Source of the DNA: Aedes albopictus
Lineage: Eukaryota; Arthropoda; Insecta; Diptera; Culicidae
DNA length: 64,000 nt
NCBI RefSeq assembly: GCF_035046485.1
Contig: NC_085137.1
Coordinates: 2,705,977 to 2,769,976 of the forward strand
Direction of reading: 5' to 3'
Under the pieces are notes generated by a model. It did not search any database, was not told where the DNA came from, and saw only the letters and a program-made list of their open reading frames with translations. The translations under genes were made by a program, and so were the position numbers. How positions within the stretch are numbered: the first letter of the stretch is position 1; each line of letters opens with the position of its first letter. Below are positions 44,130 through 55,849 of the stretch, piece by piece.

Positions 44130-46645
44130 CAAAATTGCGACGTCAAGATCATCATAGGGGACCTAAACGCTCAGGTACGCCAGGAGAAAGAATTCAGACC
44201 GACGATTAGAATGTTCAGCGCCCATCAGCTGACGAACGAAAATGGCCTACGCCTCATGGATTTCGCCGCCTCCAAGAACATGGCCATTCGGAGCACCTTC
44301 TTCCAGCACATTATCCGACATTATCGACGTCAGGACCTATCGTGACGCTAAGATCGACTCTGATCACTACCTGGTGATGGTTAAACTGCGCCCAAAACTC
44401 TCCGTTATTAACAATGTACGGTACCGGCGGCCGCCACTGCATACGCGCAGAATCTCGAGGCAGCGTTGCCGGACGAGGGTGTGCTCGATGTGGTCCGTCT
44501 AGAGGACTGCTGGAGTACAGTCAAAGTAGTCATCAACAACGCATCCGAGAGCACTATCGGGTACGTGGAACGGAGTCGACGAAACGATTGGTTCGACGAG
44601 GAGTGCAGAGCGGTTCTGGAGGAGAAGGACGCATCATGGAACTCGACAGAATATGGAGCGGTACAGACAGAAGCGGAAGCAGTAGACCCGTCTCTTCCGG
44701 GAGAAAAAGTGCTGCCTGAAAGAAATGGAGTGCGAGGAAATGAAAATGCTGTGCCGTTCACAAGAAACACGTAAGTTCTACCAGAAGCTCAACGCATCCC
44801 GCAAAGGCCGCAAGACGAAATCTGCAGGGATAAGGGAGCCTCCTGATGGACAAACGTGAGGTGAACGAAAGGTGGAAGCAGCATTTCGACGAGCACTTGA
44901 ATGGCGAAGAGAATGTAGGTAGGCACAGCGGATCAAGGCAGCGGAGGATACGCCAACTCCCGGAGGGAACGAATTAATTCCCACGCTGAGGGAAGTTAAG
45001 GATGCCATCCACCAGCTCAAAAACAACAAAGCGGCTGGTAAGGACGGTATCGCAGCAAAACTCATCAAGATGGGCCCGGAAAAGTTAGCCACCTGTCTGC
45101 ACCAGTTAGTAGTCAAGATCTGGGAAACCGAACAACTACCGGAGGAGTGGAAGGAAGGGATAATCTGTCCCATCCACAAGAAAGGCGACAAGTTAATGTG
45201 TGAGAACTTTCGAGCGATCAACATTTTAAATGCTATCCCAGATCATCTTCCGTCGTCTTTCACCTAAAGTAAATGAGTTCGTGGGAAGTTACCAAGCCTG
45301 TTTCATCGACGGCCGGTCGACAACGGACCAGATCTTCACCGTACGGCAAATCCTCCAGAAATGTAGTGAATACCAGGTCCCAACGCACCACCTGTTCATC
45401 GACTTCAAGGCGGCGTACGACAGTTTCGCCCGCACAGAGATATGTATAATCATGGACGAGAACAGCTTTCCCGGGAAGCTTACCAGACTGATAAGAGCAA
45501 CGATGGACGGTGAGCTGAACAGCGTAAGGATTTCGGGTGAACTCTTGGACAAGTTCATTCGAATCTCGACAGGAACTACGACAAGGTGATGGACTTTCCT
45601 GCCTAGGTACTATTCAACATCGCCCTGAAGGTGTTATGCGACGAGCCGGGCTCAACAGCCGGGGTAAGATCTTCACGAAATCCAGCCCATTTGTCTGTTT
45701 TGCGGATGACATGGATAATTTTGGTAGAACATTTGGAACGGTGGCAGAGCTGCACACCCGCCTGAAACGTGAAGCAGCAATGGTCGGACAGGTGGTGAAT
45801 GCAACAAAGCTCATGCTAGTAGGTGGGACTGAGCGAGCCAGGACTAGCCTTGGCAGCAATGTTACGATAGACGGGGATATGTACTTCCGAGGTGGTAGAA
45901 GAATTCGTCTACCTCGGTTCCTTACTAACGGCTGACAATAACGTGAGCCGTGAAATACGAAGGCGCATCATCAGCGGAAGTCGGGCGTATTACGTAGGGT
46001 TACCATCTCTCCTGATTTAGCAGGACATGTCCTGATTTTGGGCTCAGTTTGGCCAAAATTGCCTAACAAATCCGATGAGTTTTACTCATTTTCGAGAAAA
46101 TACATGAAATGTCCTGGTTTTCTAGGCTGTGTAGATGAGAGCCCTACTATTACGGGCTCCAGAAGAAACTGCGGTCGAAAAAGATTCACCCACGAACCAA
46201 ATGCACCATGTACAAAACGCTGATAAGACCACCGGTCCTCTACGGAGACATGGACGATGCTCGAGGAGGACCTACAAGCACTCGGAGTTTTCGAGCGACG
46301 CGTGCTAAGAACGATCTTCGGCGGTGTGCAGGAGAACGGTGTGTGGCGGAGAAGGATGAACCACGAGCTCGCTGCACTCTACGGTGAACCCCACATCCTG
46401 AAAGTGACTAAAGCTGCATGGATACGGTGGGCAGGGCATGTTGCAAGAATGCAGGACAACAGTCGTGCAAAGTTGGTGTTTTCCAACCATCCGGTTGATA
46501 CAAGAGGGCGTGGAGCGCAGAGAGCACGATGGGCGGACCAGGCAGAGCGTGATCTGACGACGGTTGGGCGTGACCGACGTTGGAGAGCTGCAGCTGCAAA
46601 TCGAGTATTATGGCGACAAATGGTTGATTCAGAATTTTCATGAAT
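44130..46645 (+). pseudogene. RTE-type LINE, multiply broken EN-RT copy
   Basis: Fragments in order: endonuclease IIIGDLNAQV (about 44145) and DSDHYLVMVKLRPKL (about 44360), the linker WFDEECRAVLEEKD (about 44600), RT GKDGIAAKLIKMGPEKLA and YKKGD-like CPIHKKGDK (about 45170), GSYQACFIDGRSTTDQI, FIDFKAAYDS (about 45400), FADDMD (about 45705), and the tail RWAGHVARMQDN (about 46430) ending near 46643. Several frameshifts, deletions and a 152-bp hAT insertion (45995-46146) make it non-functional. The GDLNAQV/SDHYLV endonuclease and WAGHVARM tail fit the RTE/BovB group (JAM1-like in Aedes, name from memory). Confidence 0.88.
45995..46146. mobile_element. hAT-type MITE inside the RTE copy, 8-bp TSD
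   Basis: The ends TAGGGTTACCATC and, inverted, TAGGGCTCTCATC enclose 152 bp. GTATTACG (45987-45994) and CTATTACG (46147-46154) flank it, 8 bp with one mismatch. The interior contains AGGACATGTCCTG. It splits the RTE codons for YYGLQKKL. Confidence 0.85.
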
Positions 46646-49600
46646 TTGATGTTGAACTAAATAAATGGAATGAATTACAAAATTGCGATATCTTTTATTT
46701 AAATGTTTATTTCATTGCCTTCTTTTCATCCACAGGTTATTGAAACAATACGATCAGTGTGCAAAATTTAGGTAAAAACGTATGAAAATATTCAGTGAAT
46801 ATTATCAGTAATGTTATTTCAAACGAAATGTGCCGAACATAATAAAAAAAATACTATCACTGCACCGGAGCATCACCTTCACTACTATGTCTTAAATTGT
46901 GAAGAATCATAAAAAATATCCCAAATAAAAACAAAGAAACCCATCAGCATTTCAAGCCCAGCGAGAGAAATGAGTTCGAAAAGGTTCCGCTAGCTACCTT
47001 CATTCCCAACATTGTACACTTTTGATTTTGATTGGCTAGGATAAGATTATCCAATTTTATGTATGCACAGCCAGGTCGGGTCAAAACGAAAGCATTTGCC
47101 GTTCATTCGACGGCGAACGGAAGACAGTACCGGGGCAAAGAGCAAAAAGGTTTCCATGAGGAAATTTGCATGTTGGGAAATATTGTTTAAAGCAAAATGC
47201 TAGATTTCATAAAATGGAAGCAACGGAGGAAGGCTGTGCCGGAATAAATTGTATTATAAATTATTCCGCCCTTTTCTGTCTTCTACTACCTCGTTCCATG
47301 ATATGTGAAGCAAGCTAAACCAGTTGGTGGAAGTTTTGAATTTCCCTTCGTCTTTTGAGTTATATACGCTTGGAAAAGCATGGCTTTCGAGCTCACCTCA
47401 CCTCACATATACGTAAATAGGCAGGAAAGTACACACCACTTATGATATACAACAGTTTATCACCCCACTGACTGGCAAACTTCTTGAACCGCAAGACCGT
47501 GCACACTGGACCGAGGTGGTTCCGGATTTGGAGTTTACTGAAATCTCTTTGTTTAACCACTCGTGTGGGAGCCGTCGTTGCCAAAGGCACCATCCATCGT
47601 CATGTGTCTTGGGCAGGGGCTTCAGTCAGTGGTGTTGTGTTCAACAAAACTGCGATATGTTTTCCACTTATTACACATCATTTTTGAAACAATAAAAAAG
47701 ACTCACCGTACGCAGAGGTGGCAACTGAGTAGAAAAGAAGAGGGAATGCTTATTTAGACTATGGCCTCTGGTTTTGCTGGTTCGCAGGTTCGTTTGGTTG
47801 CCGTGTAGAAGGCGGGAAAAGTTTAGCATTTCTGCATGCCAACAACTTTGCATATGTGAATAATTTATTACTAATAAGATAAAATATTGCGCACAGGTTC
47901 ACGCTGCGGAAAATTTCATGGCGCTATGGGTGAACCTTGGAAGGAGGAAATAGTTCATAAATTTTGTTTCTGATTGCGGCACTGATTCTAGTCAAGATTG
48001 TCTGACACAAAAAATAGTTTATTCAACTCCTTACTTTTGACGACAAACCGACGACGAATTATTATGAGTAGCTGTCGTCAAATAAACAAAGGAATATTTA
48101 CCCGAAACGGTGAAGCCAGTTCTAAGTCCGCTAATGAGATTCAAAGTACTTTATCTTTATCGCCTTCCCCAGCGTAGATCATCGGAACCTGTCCTTTTTT
48201 AATGGGCCTATAAAAGTGTGGTGTGTGTGTGATAATGTGTAGCTGTGGCTTGGTAGGTGGTAGGAAAAGGATCCTCTAAGGTCAACATACCTAGCGTGAA
48301 CGACAGTCCGAGGAAAAAGGGAAACGCTTTGCCACAGAATACCTTCAAGCGAAAGGATTGATATAAATTTTAAAGAATTTATCTTTTTCCGTTACAGCTC
48401 GTTATTTCTACCTTTACGAAAGCCACGGCAAAGGATATTTTCGAGGCCAATTTTCAGCCTGCGTTATCGATGAACCAACTGGCCTCTGGAGGGATCTTTT
48501 TGTTGGCGTCAAAAAAGGCTGCGCAATGCGATGGCATCTCTCGTGCTTAAGCATGCATTTGTGGTGTCCCGGAGGGTGAATGAAAGCAGTAAATTTATTA
48601 CCTGCTTTTCATAGAAAAATGATCGAAATGGTCTAATGAATTCATCCACCAGTAGGACGACCTAGCTCCTGCTGACCCCTACAGCAAATATTTGAATGTT
48701 TGTAGCGTATATAAACCATTTCATCGCTTTTATGCTTATTAACAACCCAAAGAAAATTTACATACGAAACATTTATCACGCCTCGAGGTAAACAAATGTT
48801 AAAACGCCGTCTGATTTGCTATCGCGCCGAAACCACGCGGCCCTTGAATTATTCCACACGTGGTTAGCCACCAACTGGAATTATTAATATTTAACACCCT
48901 CGAATTATTATTATTCCAACAGCGCATCGTTCGCAGACAGGTGCTACGACGGCGTCCCTTTCCATCGGAGTCGTTATTCCTACGCCATGGGAATTATATT
49001 GAAGTTATGATTAATTAAATTGATATCGGTTCTTTCTTTTGTTTGGGCACTTTTCCGGTGAAAATCGTAAAATTACCAAAAAGAATGATATGCACGGTAG
49101 CGTGTGAGGCTTTATGGCTCCCAGTGCGCCTCGGCCCGTTTGTTCTAGGGCGGCAAACATGAATTGAGTCATCACCACCAAGCCGACAAGAGCAATGAGT
49201 GCGCGCCTTTGATATGCACGGCTAGATATAATTTAATTTGGGTACCCCGGTATCTGCCGAATGGAGACACAAATCAAGCGCGTTGATTTGAATGTAATAG
49301 GAATATAACAACTTTTGAACCATCTTCTTCCCTCTACCACCTCGGAACAGTATGGGACCGATCGTGATCACGTCCCCGTGGTAGCGGCATGTTGGGGCTA
49401 TAAAATATCTTTACAAATAAAAAAATTGAACAACAAGAAAAGCCGCGCATTCACTCCTTCCCCAACAACAACGGTGTGCGCGGATGCTACTGTTTTCGAA
49501 CATTCGAAGATCGAACGGAAAAATGTGAGTGTGTAGCTACTTCTATAATGGCCTTTTTATGCTACTCCCATTGCTATTATTAACAAAAATGCCGCCTCAC

Positions 49601-50119
49601 CGAGCATTGTGTGTTTTATTCTTGGGAGTGCAATGAAGCGCACCGTATGCACTAGTGCCGCAAGAAAATCTCAAAAGAAAATAATAATAAAAGAGAACCA
49701 AAGACAAACGAGGACCGGCGACAATCACTGTTCAATTGATCACGAAAAAATATATTCTTAAAAATATAACCGCACACGCAGCAAATCAGCCGTGCTCCCA
49801 GTGGATAAGAAGCAGCAACAAAAAAAAAACCGTATTGGAATCGGTGAAAATAAAAGTGTGAATAGAATGCACTCGGGCCGTGTTATTTCGAATGACAAAT
49901 TAAATTCATGCGTGTTTGATACGAAAATAAAGAAAGGAATGTGCTTTGGTTCTTTCGCATTTAATTGGTTTTCTATTTTCGCACCTAGAAGAGCATTAGC
50001 TGTTGGAAAGTTCGTGATGTATCGGATTTTCAAATTGCTGCGTGTCAATAAATTATAGGCAAAGCAATATCAGACCTTAGGTAGAGTGGAGGAAAATGAT
50101 TGTTTCATGCATACATTTA
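46646..50119. other. Apparently unique 3.4-kb interval
   Basis: No TIR pairs, SINE boxes or coding domains seen, and the longest frame is 96 codons. It has GC-richer patches near 47070-47130, 48830-48980 and 49120-49220. It separates two RTE fragments and may be ordinary intergenic DNA or a large intron. Confidence 0.4.
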
Positions 50120-50215
50120 CAGTAATTCGAATGCTACCGGCGTCATTCGAGGATCACTCGTTTGCTTAGTAAACGAATGGTCATGGGTTCAATTCCCAGT
50201 TCCTCCGCCATTTTT
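50120..50215 (+). pseudogene. tRNA-like sequence with intact T arm
   Basis: The stem TCGTTTGCTTAGTAAACGA and the T arm TGGGTTCAATTCCCA are followed by TTCCTCCGCCA, with GGAGGAA about 100 bases upstream (50093). No proper D arm lies between, so it is a degenerate or interrupted tRNA-derived sequence. The phrase CGAATGGTCATGGGTTC resembles the heads of the long SINEs at 26.8 and 52.2 kb. Confidence 0.5.
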
Positions 50216-50339
50216 TTCATCAATCTAATAAAAAACGTCGATTAAAACTGGATGGATAATTGATTAACGAATCACTGCAACGCTTAACGGACTCACAAAC
50301 AGCAGCAACAATATAATAACACCGCACTAATTCTTCTTT

Positions 50340-51150
50340 CACAAAATCCGGTCAATTTGTGCGCTTTGCGGACGACATGGACGTTATCACCGAACATTTG
50401 GAACGCAGAGCTGTACACCCGCCTGAAACACGAAGCAGCAAATGTTAGACTGGTGGTGAATGCTTCAAAAACAAAGTACATGCTGGTAGGCGGAAACGAA
50501 CACAACCGGATCCGCCTGAGTAGTAATGTTACGATTGACGGGGACACCTTCGAGGTGGTGCAGAAATTCGTCTACCTCGGATCCTTACAGACGGCTGACA
50601 ACAGCGGGAGTCATGAAATTCGAAGGCGCATCATCAGTGGAAGTTGGGCCTACTACGGGCTCCAGAAGAAGCTGCGGTGTAAAAGAATTCACTCCCGCAC
50701 CAAAAGCACCATGTACAAAACGTTTATAAGGCCGGACACGAGACATGGACCATGCTCGAGGAGGACCTGCAAGTACTCGGAGTTTTCGAGCGACGATGAT
50801 CTTCCGCGGTGTGCAGAAGAATGATGTGTAGCGTAGAAGGATGAACCGCACGAGTTCGCTGCACTCTACGGTGAACCTATAGGTTGCTACACCATCTTGA
50901 AGGTGGCCGAAACCGAAAGGAAACGATGGGCAGGGCATGGTGCAAGAATACCGAACAACAACCCTGCAAAGTTGATGTTCGCGACGGTTCCGGTTGGCAT
51001 AAAAAAGTGTGGAGCGCAGAGAGCACGATGGGCGGATCAGGTGGAGCGCGATTTGTCAAGGAACGGGCGTGACCGAGGATGGAGAACGGCAGCCACGAAC
51101 CGTGTATCATGGAGAAATATTGTTGATTCTGTTTTATCTTGAATTTGATG
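50340..51150 (+). pseudogene. RTE-type LINE, 3' part of RT to 3' end
   Basis: Starts at VRFADDMDV (about 50360) and continues ELYTRLKHEAANVRLVVNAS, VTIDGDTFEVVQKFVYLGSL and RRIISGSWAYYGLQKKLRC. A frameshifted stretch follows, then KRWAGHGARIPNNNPAKLMF and a stop near 51140. It is the same family as 44130-46645, 5'-truncated at the catalytic box, with at least two frameshifts. The bases after the stop match those of the 7.5 kb fragment. Confidence 0.88.
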
Positions 51151-51499
51151 CAATACCAAATAACTGAATGAATAACTCTTCTTTCTAACATTTAAAGCAG
51201 CAATTGTAATACATACCTACATCTATTTGCTCAACATCACATTCAAGATAAGACATAATCAACAATAGTACCGTAAACCGGGGTCAAATTTATCAGACCT
51301 TTTTTCAGTTAGATCAAACATACTCTAAACAGCTTCCCCACAAGAATTGAATAGTTTGAATCAAATACTTTACTATCTTTGGAAAAGAAACATCTAAAGT
51401 TCACACGCAGTATAATAAATAAAGTTTATACTCACATAGGCGCATACATCTATACACATAAAACACATTCAAACGCTTTTAACTCCCAATAAAGTCTTC
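51151..51499. other. Unassigned interval
   Basis: AT-rich. It includes AGTACCGTAAACCGGGGTCA (51269), a word resembling transposon ends with G-runs, but no partner was found. Confidence 0.3.
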
Positions 51500-52080
51500 C
51501 GAAACATCTGACAGCCTGTTAAGCCCCCTGAACCCCCGGGAAACGCCCTGTTGCGTATATGAAATCTCCGTGAAACATCTCTAAAACCGGTGAAGCCTCC
51601 TCAGACTCCCTAGCACGATTCCGAAATCTCCTGAAACACCCTGAAATGCCTAAAAAGTCCCCTGAAATCCCACTGCAGCTCACCTGAGAACCTGTGACGA
51701 CTTCCTTCCAAATTACTTTTGGAACCTCCTGAAATGCCCCTTAAAAAGCCTCTGAAACCATCCTAAGCTCTCCCTGAAGCTCACCTCAAAGCATGTACAG
51801 TCCCCTAAAAATCCCTCTGAATCGTTCTTAAGCGTCTTGAAACGTGTCTGAAGTCCTACTGGGAACCCCTTGAAACTCACCTGAGAGCCTATATGTTTCC
51901 CATTAAAAGCCCTTTGAAGTGCCCTGAAGCACCTGAAATCATTTCTAAAAACTGCTAAAAACCCTCATATAAGAGATACTTTCAGTGTAAAGCTCCTTTT
52001 TTTGTGAAGAAACCTTGCTGATCCTCCTCCGATAATCACTAAAATGCCCTGAAACGCCTTTAAAATTTTTTGAAGCCCAT
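51500..52080. repeat. Degenerate CCTGAAA-type repeat
   Basis: Variants of CCCTGAAATGCC, CTCCTGAAACACC and CCTCTGAAACCATC recur every 12-25 bases with a consistent strand bias. It is analogous to the TTCCTCCAGGAA arrays but a different unit. No coding signal. Confidence 0.75.
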
Positions 52081-52154
52081 CTGTATACTTTGCCCGATAC
52101 GAGAATTCCATGGAAGATGTCCTTTAGATAGCATTCATTTATTACGTAACGGTA

Positions 52155-52790
52155 AAATCTACAGATGGTTTTGGACTCTCAGAAGCAACGATCAAAATTA
52201 GAGCGAAGTCGATGAAGTCTAAGGGGTGTTAAACGAGCTTGAAGGGGGGGTAGGGGTACGTGGCGTAGTTGGCTACACGTTCGCTTGATAAGCGGATGGT
52301 CATGGGTTAGATTGCCAGCCCCCCCTACAAAAAAAAAAACTCGTCAGCCGCTTGAAGAGACACAGAGCCCACCTGTCCAACAACTTTGGCCGTCTGGAAG
52401 CGGACTGACAACTGACCCTCTTCTGAGCAAACTTGCTCCAATGCACCATATCCGGATTACGGCAGCCGACCAACGGCGATGAACAATGGACTCCACTTTG
52501 GACTGATGAAGCATTATCACGTGCTCTCCGATCTACTGGCACAAGTAGAGAGTGTCAAAGAGCCAACGTCGCAGCAGATCCAAAAATAGAATTAAGTAGA
52601 TAAAGTAGATACACCGCCACTGTTCGCTCTCGTGATGCCCAAGTTTGAAAATAGAGCTTGTGTAGGGTAAGAAAGGAGATGTGTAGAATAAAAAAACAAG
52701 CTTGAAGTTAGTATGGGAAAACTTGACCATACAGAAATCACAAGTTTTCGATTTTTGCCGCTAGGTCGCGCTGTACTCATTCAATAAATA
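52155..52790. mobile_element. Partial hAT foldback arm, split by a SINE
   Basis: GGTTTTGGACTCTCAGAAGC and AAATTAGAGCGAAGTCGATG before the SINE, and TTTTCGATTTTTGCCGCTAG after it, are collinear with the left arm of 30777-31532 (GTTTTGGACTCCCACAAGC, TTTTCGATTTTTGCCGCTAG). The outer end and the second arm are missing. Confidence 0.75.
52245..52698 (+). mobile_element. Long tRNA-derived SINE (third family), 9-bp TSD
   Basis: A head with GTGGCGTAGTTGGCTACACG and CGGATGGTCATGGGTTAGAT, a body with CTGACCCTCTTCTGAGCAAA, and an end in AGAATAAAAAAAC. AGCTTGAAG is duplicated at 52236-52244 and 52699-52707. It interrupts the hAT remnant. The sister copy is at 26780-27207 (minus). Confidence 0.9.
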
Positions 52791-52924
52791 TTGTGCGTTG
52801 CAAGAAAAACACAGTTATGGCGACCATTTTCCATGGCCATGTAACGTACAGTCACAGCAGTCAACAGGTTACGCGTTTCGGCCTACTATTCTTAAGCCTA
52901 CCACAGACGCCTACAAAACATTTA

Positions 52925-53134
52925 GGGTATCGCGCCAATTGCGCGGTGGCTTCTATATTCGTCTGTTTTCCACTATAACTCAGTCAATTTTGAACCAATT
53001 GGCTTGAAATGTTGTACACGGCTAGATACTATACCTATCTCATCACATTCCAAAAGTTGTGTCAATTGGTTCAAATTTGACTGAGTTATAGTGGAAAACA
53101 GACGAATACAGAAGCCACTGCCCAAGTGGTGCCC
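52925..53134. mobile_element. TA-flanked MITE with GGGYAYC ends
   Basis: Arms share GTGGCTTCTATATTCGTCTG and CCACTATAACTCAGTCAATT with their inverses (near 53060-53125). The ends are GGGTATCGCGCC and, inverted, GGGCACCACTTG. TA lies at 52923-52924 and 53135-53136. Confidence 0.85.
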
Positions 53135-53196
53135 TATTGGACGATTATAATTTTCTTTCGTCGAATTCTTACAAAAAAGGGGACACTTACAACATA

Positions 53197-53779
53197 GGGG
53201 AAAGAGGGGCATAACGCCCCGGCTAAGCATATGTGGTCATAAACCTCAAAAGATGCTTATTTTAAGGTCTTATTCTGCCTTGGAGAGTAGTTTACTCCTT
53301 TACCTAAGAGACTTCATCTTTCGACCCGCGTGCCCACAAAATTTCCCATTCAAATAAACAATTCAAAAAAGTGTTACTTTTTAGGTGCCGGGAAATTGCA
53401 GGAGGCAAAACGCCTTTTTGGGTGAGGCAAAACGCCCGCTGGCATTTCCCGCTTTGACTTGTTGTGACATACCAAGGGGCTCCATCGAACTCTTACCAGC
53501 GGCAAATGGAGGAGTAGGAGGCGCATGGTGGTTTAATGGCTTCATTCCATACAATCTGCGCGCAATGTCTTAATTTCTGTGCGCTGCAAATTAGCGAATC
53601 TTCCCAAATGTGGAAAATCGTTGTTTTTCACGCTTTTCTTTCGACAATAGCAGCCGTTCTTGGGCTTAACCTGCTCAATTTTAGTTCTAGTTTGCTTGTA
53701 TCTAACGAAAACCTCCACAATATGATGGAATCGCGTGAAGGCGTTTTGCCCCTGGGGGGCGTTATGCCCGCAGTTCCCC
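53197..53779. mobile_element. TA element with GGGGCATAACGCCCC ends
   Basis: Left GGGGAAAGAGGGGCATAACG and, inverted, right GGGGAACTGCGGGCATAACG. TA lies at 53195-53196 and 53780-53781. Inside are AGGCAAAACGCC (twice, near 53402 and 53424) and GGCGTTTTGCCCC, repeating a theme of the ends. 583 bp, no transposase frame. Related in style to 54902-55759. Confidence 0.85.
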
Positions 53780-53781
53780 TA

Positions 53782-54901
53782 CTGAACGCGACCTTACAGC
53801 TTGGTCTATCTATTAACTAGTTCTATCTTACTATACTACCAGGGGCACATCCTACTCAGCATGCACTTCGTTCGTTTCGCTATCGGTAGTGCTCGTGTTT
53901 TGCGCCGTTCGTGTCATCTTCGTGTTCGTGGTTCCTCACATAGCCGAACCAATAGTCCGTTGTACGTGAAGTTAAAATTGCCGCATTCTCGTTGGAGATT
54001 CACTGTTTATTGCTAGCCTTGCTTTTTGATATGAAATACTTCCGCGATCATCCTGACCTCCGGGTGTTCGGTGCGCTCCAGTATTGTCGTTTACTCGAAG
54101 TTGAAAACTTGGATGAATCCAAATAATAAAAATTTGCCGATAACGGGATTCGAACCTAGACCCTCTACAAAAACGTGTCTTACCGCGCACCATAAGCACG
54201 CGTCCACAGAAGTTGCTCAAGAAGGAGATAAAATTTGATACATAAAAGCTACAGTCGATGACAACGGCAATACGGAAAGGCAAACGAACACAAAGCAGAA
54301 AACAAACCAGTCAACCTTTCATTGCCGATGATAATCCGTTTCGGCGCTGCGGAACGAGCGAGAACATATTGCGCTTAGCAAGAAAAATTTTATTTTAATA
54401 CTTTTACCGATCTGTCAGTCAGTTGTGCGCAAGGGTGAATCTCAAATCATGGGCAGTATCCATATTTGCATTACTTAAAACATACTCAACCGGTATCAAC
54501 CGCGTGCGATGAGTACAAGACTGAATACAACAAATAATGGCACAAGAAAAAGTTTAACTTTATTTGTTATTCTATTTTTAAACGACGAATGTAGTAGAGT
54601 ACGTAAATCTCACTTAGTGAATAGAAAATTACATATGAACAACAATAACATGTATGGTCCATTTATGGTGAGAACAATATCAATTTTTGAATTCAAAGTA
54701 TCCGTTGGTGTGATACCTATCTTTTCCATGAAGAATGTTTGCCTGAAAAATAAAAAATAAAAAAAAATAATAGCTGTAGGTCTCACTTGCCCCGGATTCT
54801 CACTTGCCCCGGGGTACCTATAACAAAAACTCCTTTCCGTGGTAGACATGAAGTAGCAGAGGTGAACTCAGTTTCTAGTGAAGCAACGCGCGTCATACTT
54901 A
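53782..54901. other. Unassigned interval with one tRNA-like sequence
   Basis: Contains the tRNA-like sequence at 54131-54200 and CACTTGCCCCGG words near 54786 and 54802, which resemble the GGGGCAA-type element ends further right. No gene is seen. Confidence 0.35.
54131..54200 (-). pseudogene. tRNA-like sequence
   Basis: On the minus strand: GTGCGCGGTAAGACACG, then GGTTCGAATCC (B box) and TTATCGGCA at the 3' side. The acceptor and D arms are poor. It is probably another SINE head or tRNA pseudogene. Confidence 0.5.
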
Positions 54902-55759
54902 GGGGTATTAGGGGCATAATGGACACCCGGGGCGAAATGGACACCCCTGTTTTTGCGGGAACCGTTGACTTTTAGGTAAAACTTTTAATGCATAAGTGTA
55001 AAGGAACAAGTCATTGTTATATTTTACAAAAGTACCATTTATATTCCTTCAAAATAACCAAAATATCATTGAAATTGAAATATGTTTTTCATATGGTGGA
55101 TTTCTTATAATTTCGAAGCAGCAGCAAATAAGGTATTACGAGTGTTTGAGTGTGTCCACCATACAAATAAGTGAATTGTTAGCTTATCTACATGTATACG
55201 CAGATTTAGCAATGGATGAAGTATTATATTTTTGATCAGAACTTACTGAAAATAGCAATTTCAATGTTGTAGTCGATTCGGGGCGAAATGAACACCGGCA
55301 ATTATGAATGGATGTATGCGCGTAGCATACTGTTAGGCGTTTTAGAGAGTTTGTAAAAAATCAATCCGATTATTTTAGCCTAAAATTTATTTAATTAACT
55401 TTGAAGTTATGTAAACTCGCCTACGATGGAGTATTATATCTGTGGTATTGATCTCCGTAGGCAAATCACTTAACTGGTCGATATTCTCAAAGATACAGCA
55501 TAAAATATGCAGGGATGTCCATTATGCCCCCCGATGGGTGTCCATTTCGCCCCGTACCTTTCCTGCCAGCCCAAAAAAACACACGGTTTTCAATTCATTA
55601 TTTCTTCACAATAATGACATTCTAGCAGCTGTAAATGATTGAAATACGTAGGAAACAAGTTAAAGTTGTAAGCCAACTGATAATATGTTAAGTTTTTGTC
55701 TGTTAGAAAGGCCTAACATACTCATTTGCTTAGGGTGTCCGTTATGCCCCTAATCCCCC
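54902..55759. mobile_element. TA element with iterated GGGGCGAAATGGACACC words
   Basis: GGGGTATTAGGGGCATAATG pairs with the inverse of the right end (GGGGGATTAGGGGCATAACG), and the match continues into GACACCC. TA lies at 54900-54901 and 55760-55761. The same theme recurs inside at 54930 (GGGGCGAAATGGACACC), 55278 (GGGGCGAAATGAACACC) and 55529 (GGTGTCCATTTCGCCCC). 858 bp, no transposase domain. Confidence 0.88.
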
Positions 55760-55849
55760 TACATTCCTTACATCACTCAATGACTGGCGTCGTTATTGAT
55801 TTGTAAGTCATCTGGAGCATATTTTGATATGTAGCAATTTGACTGATAA

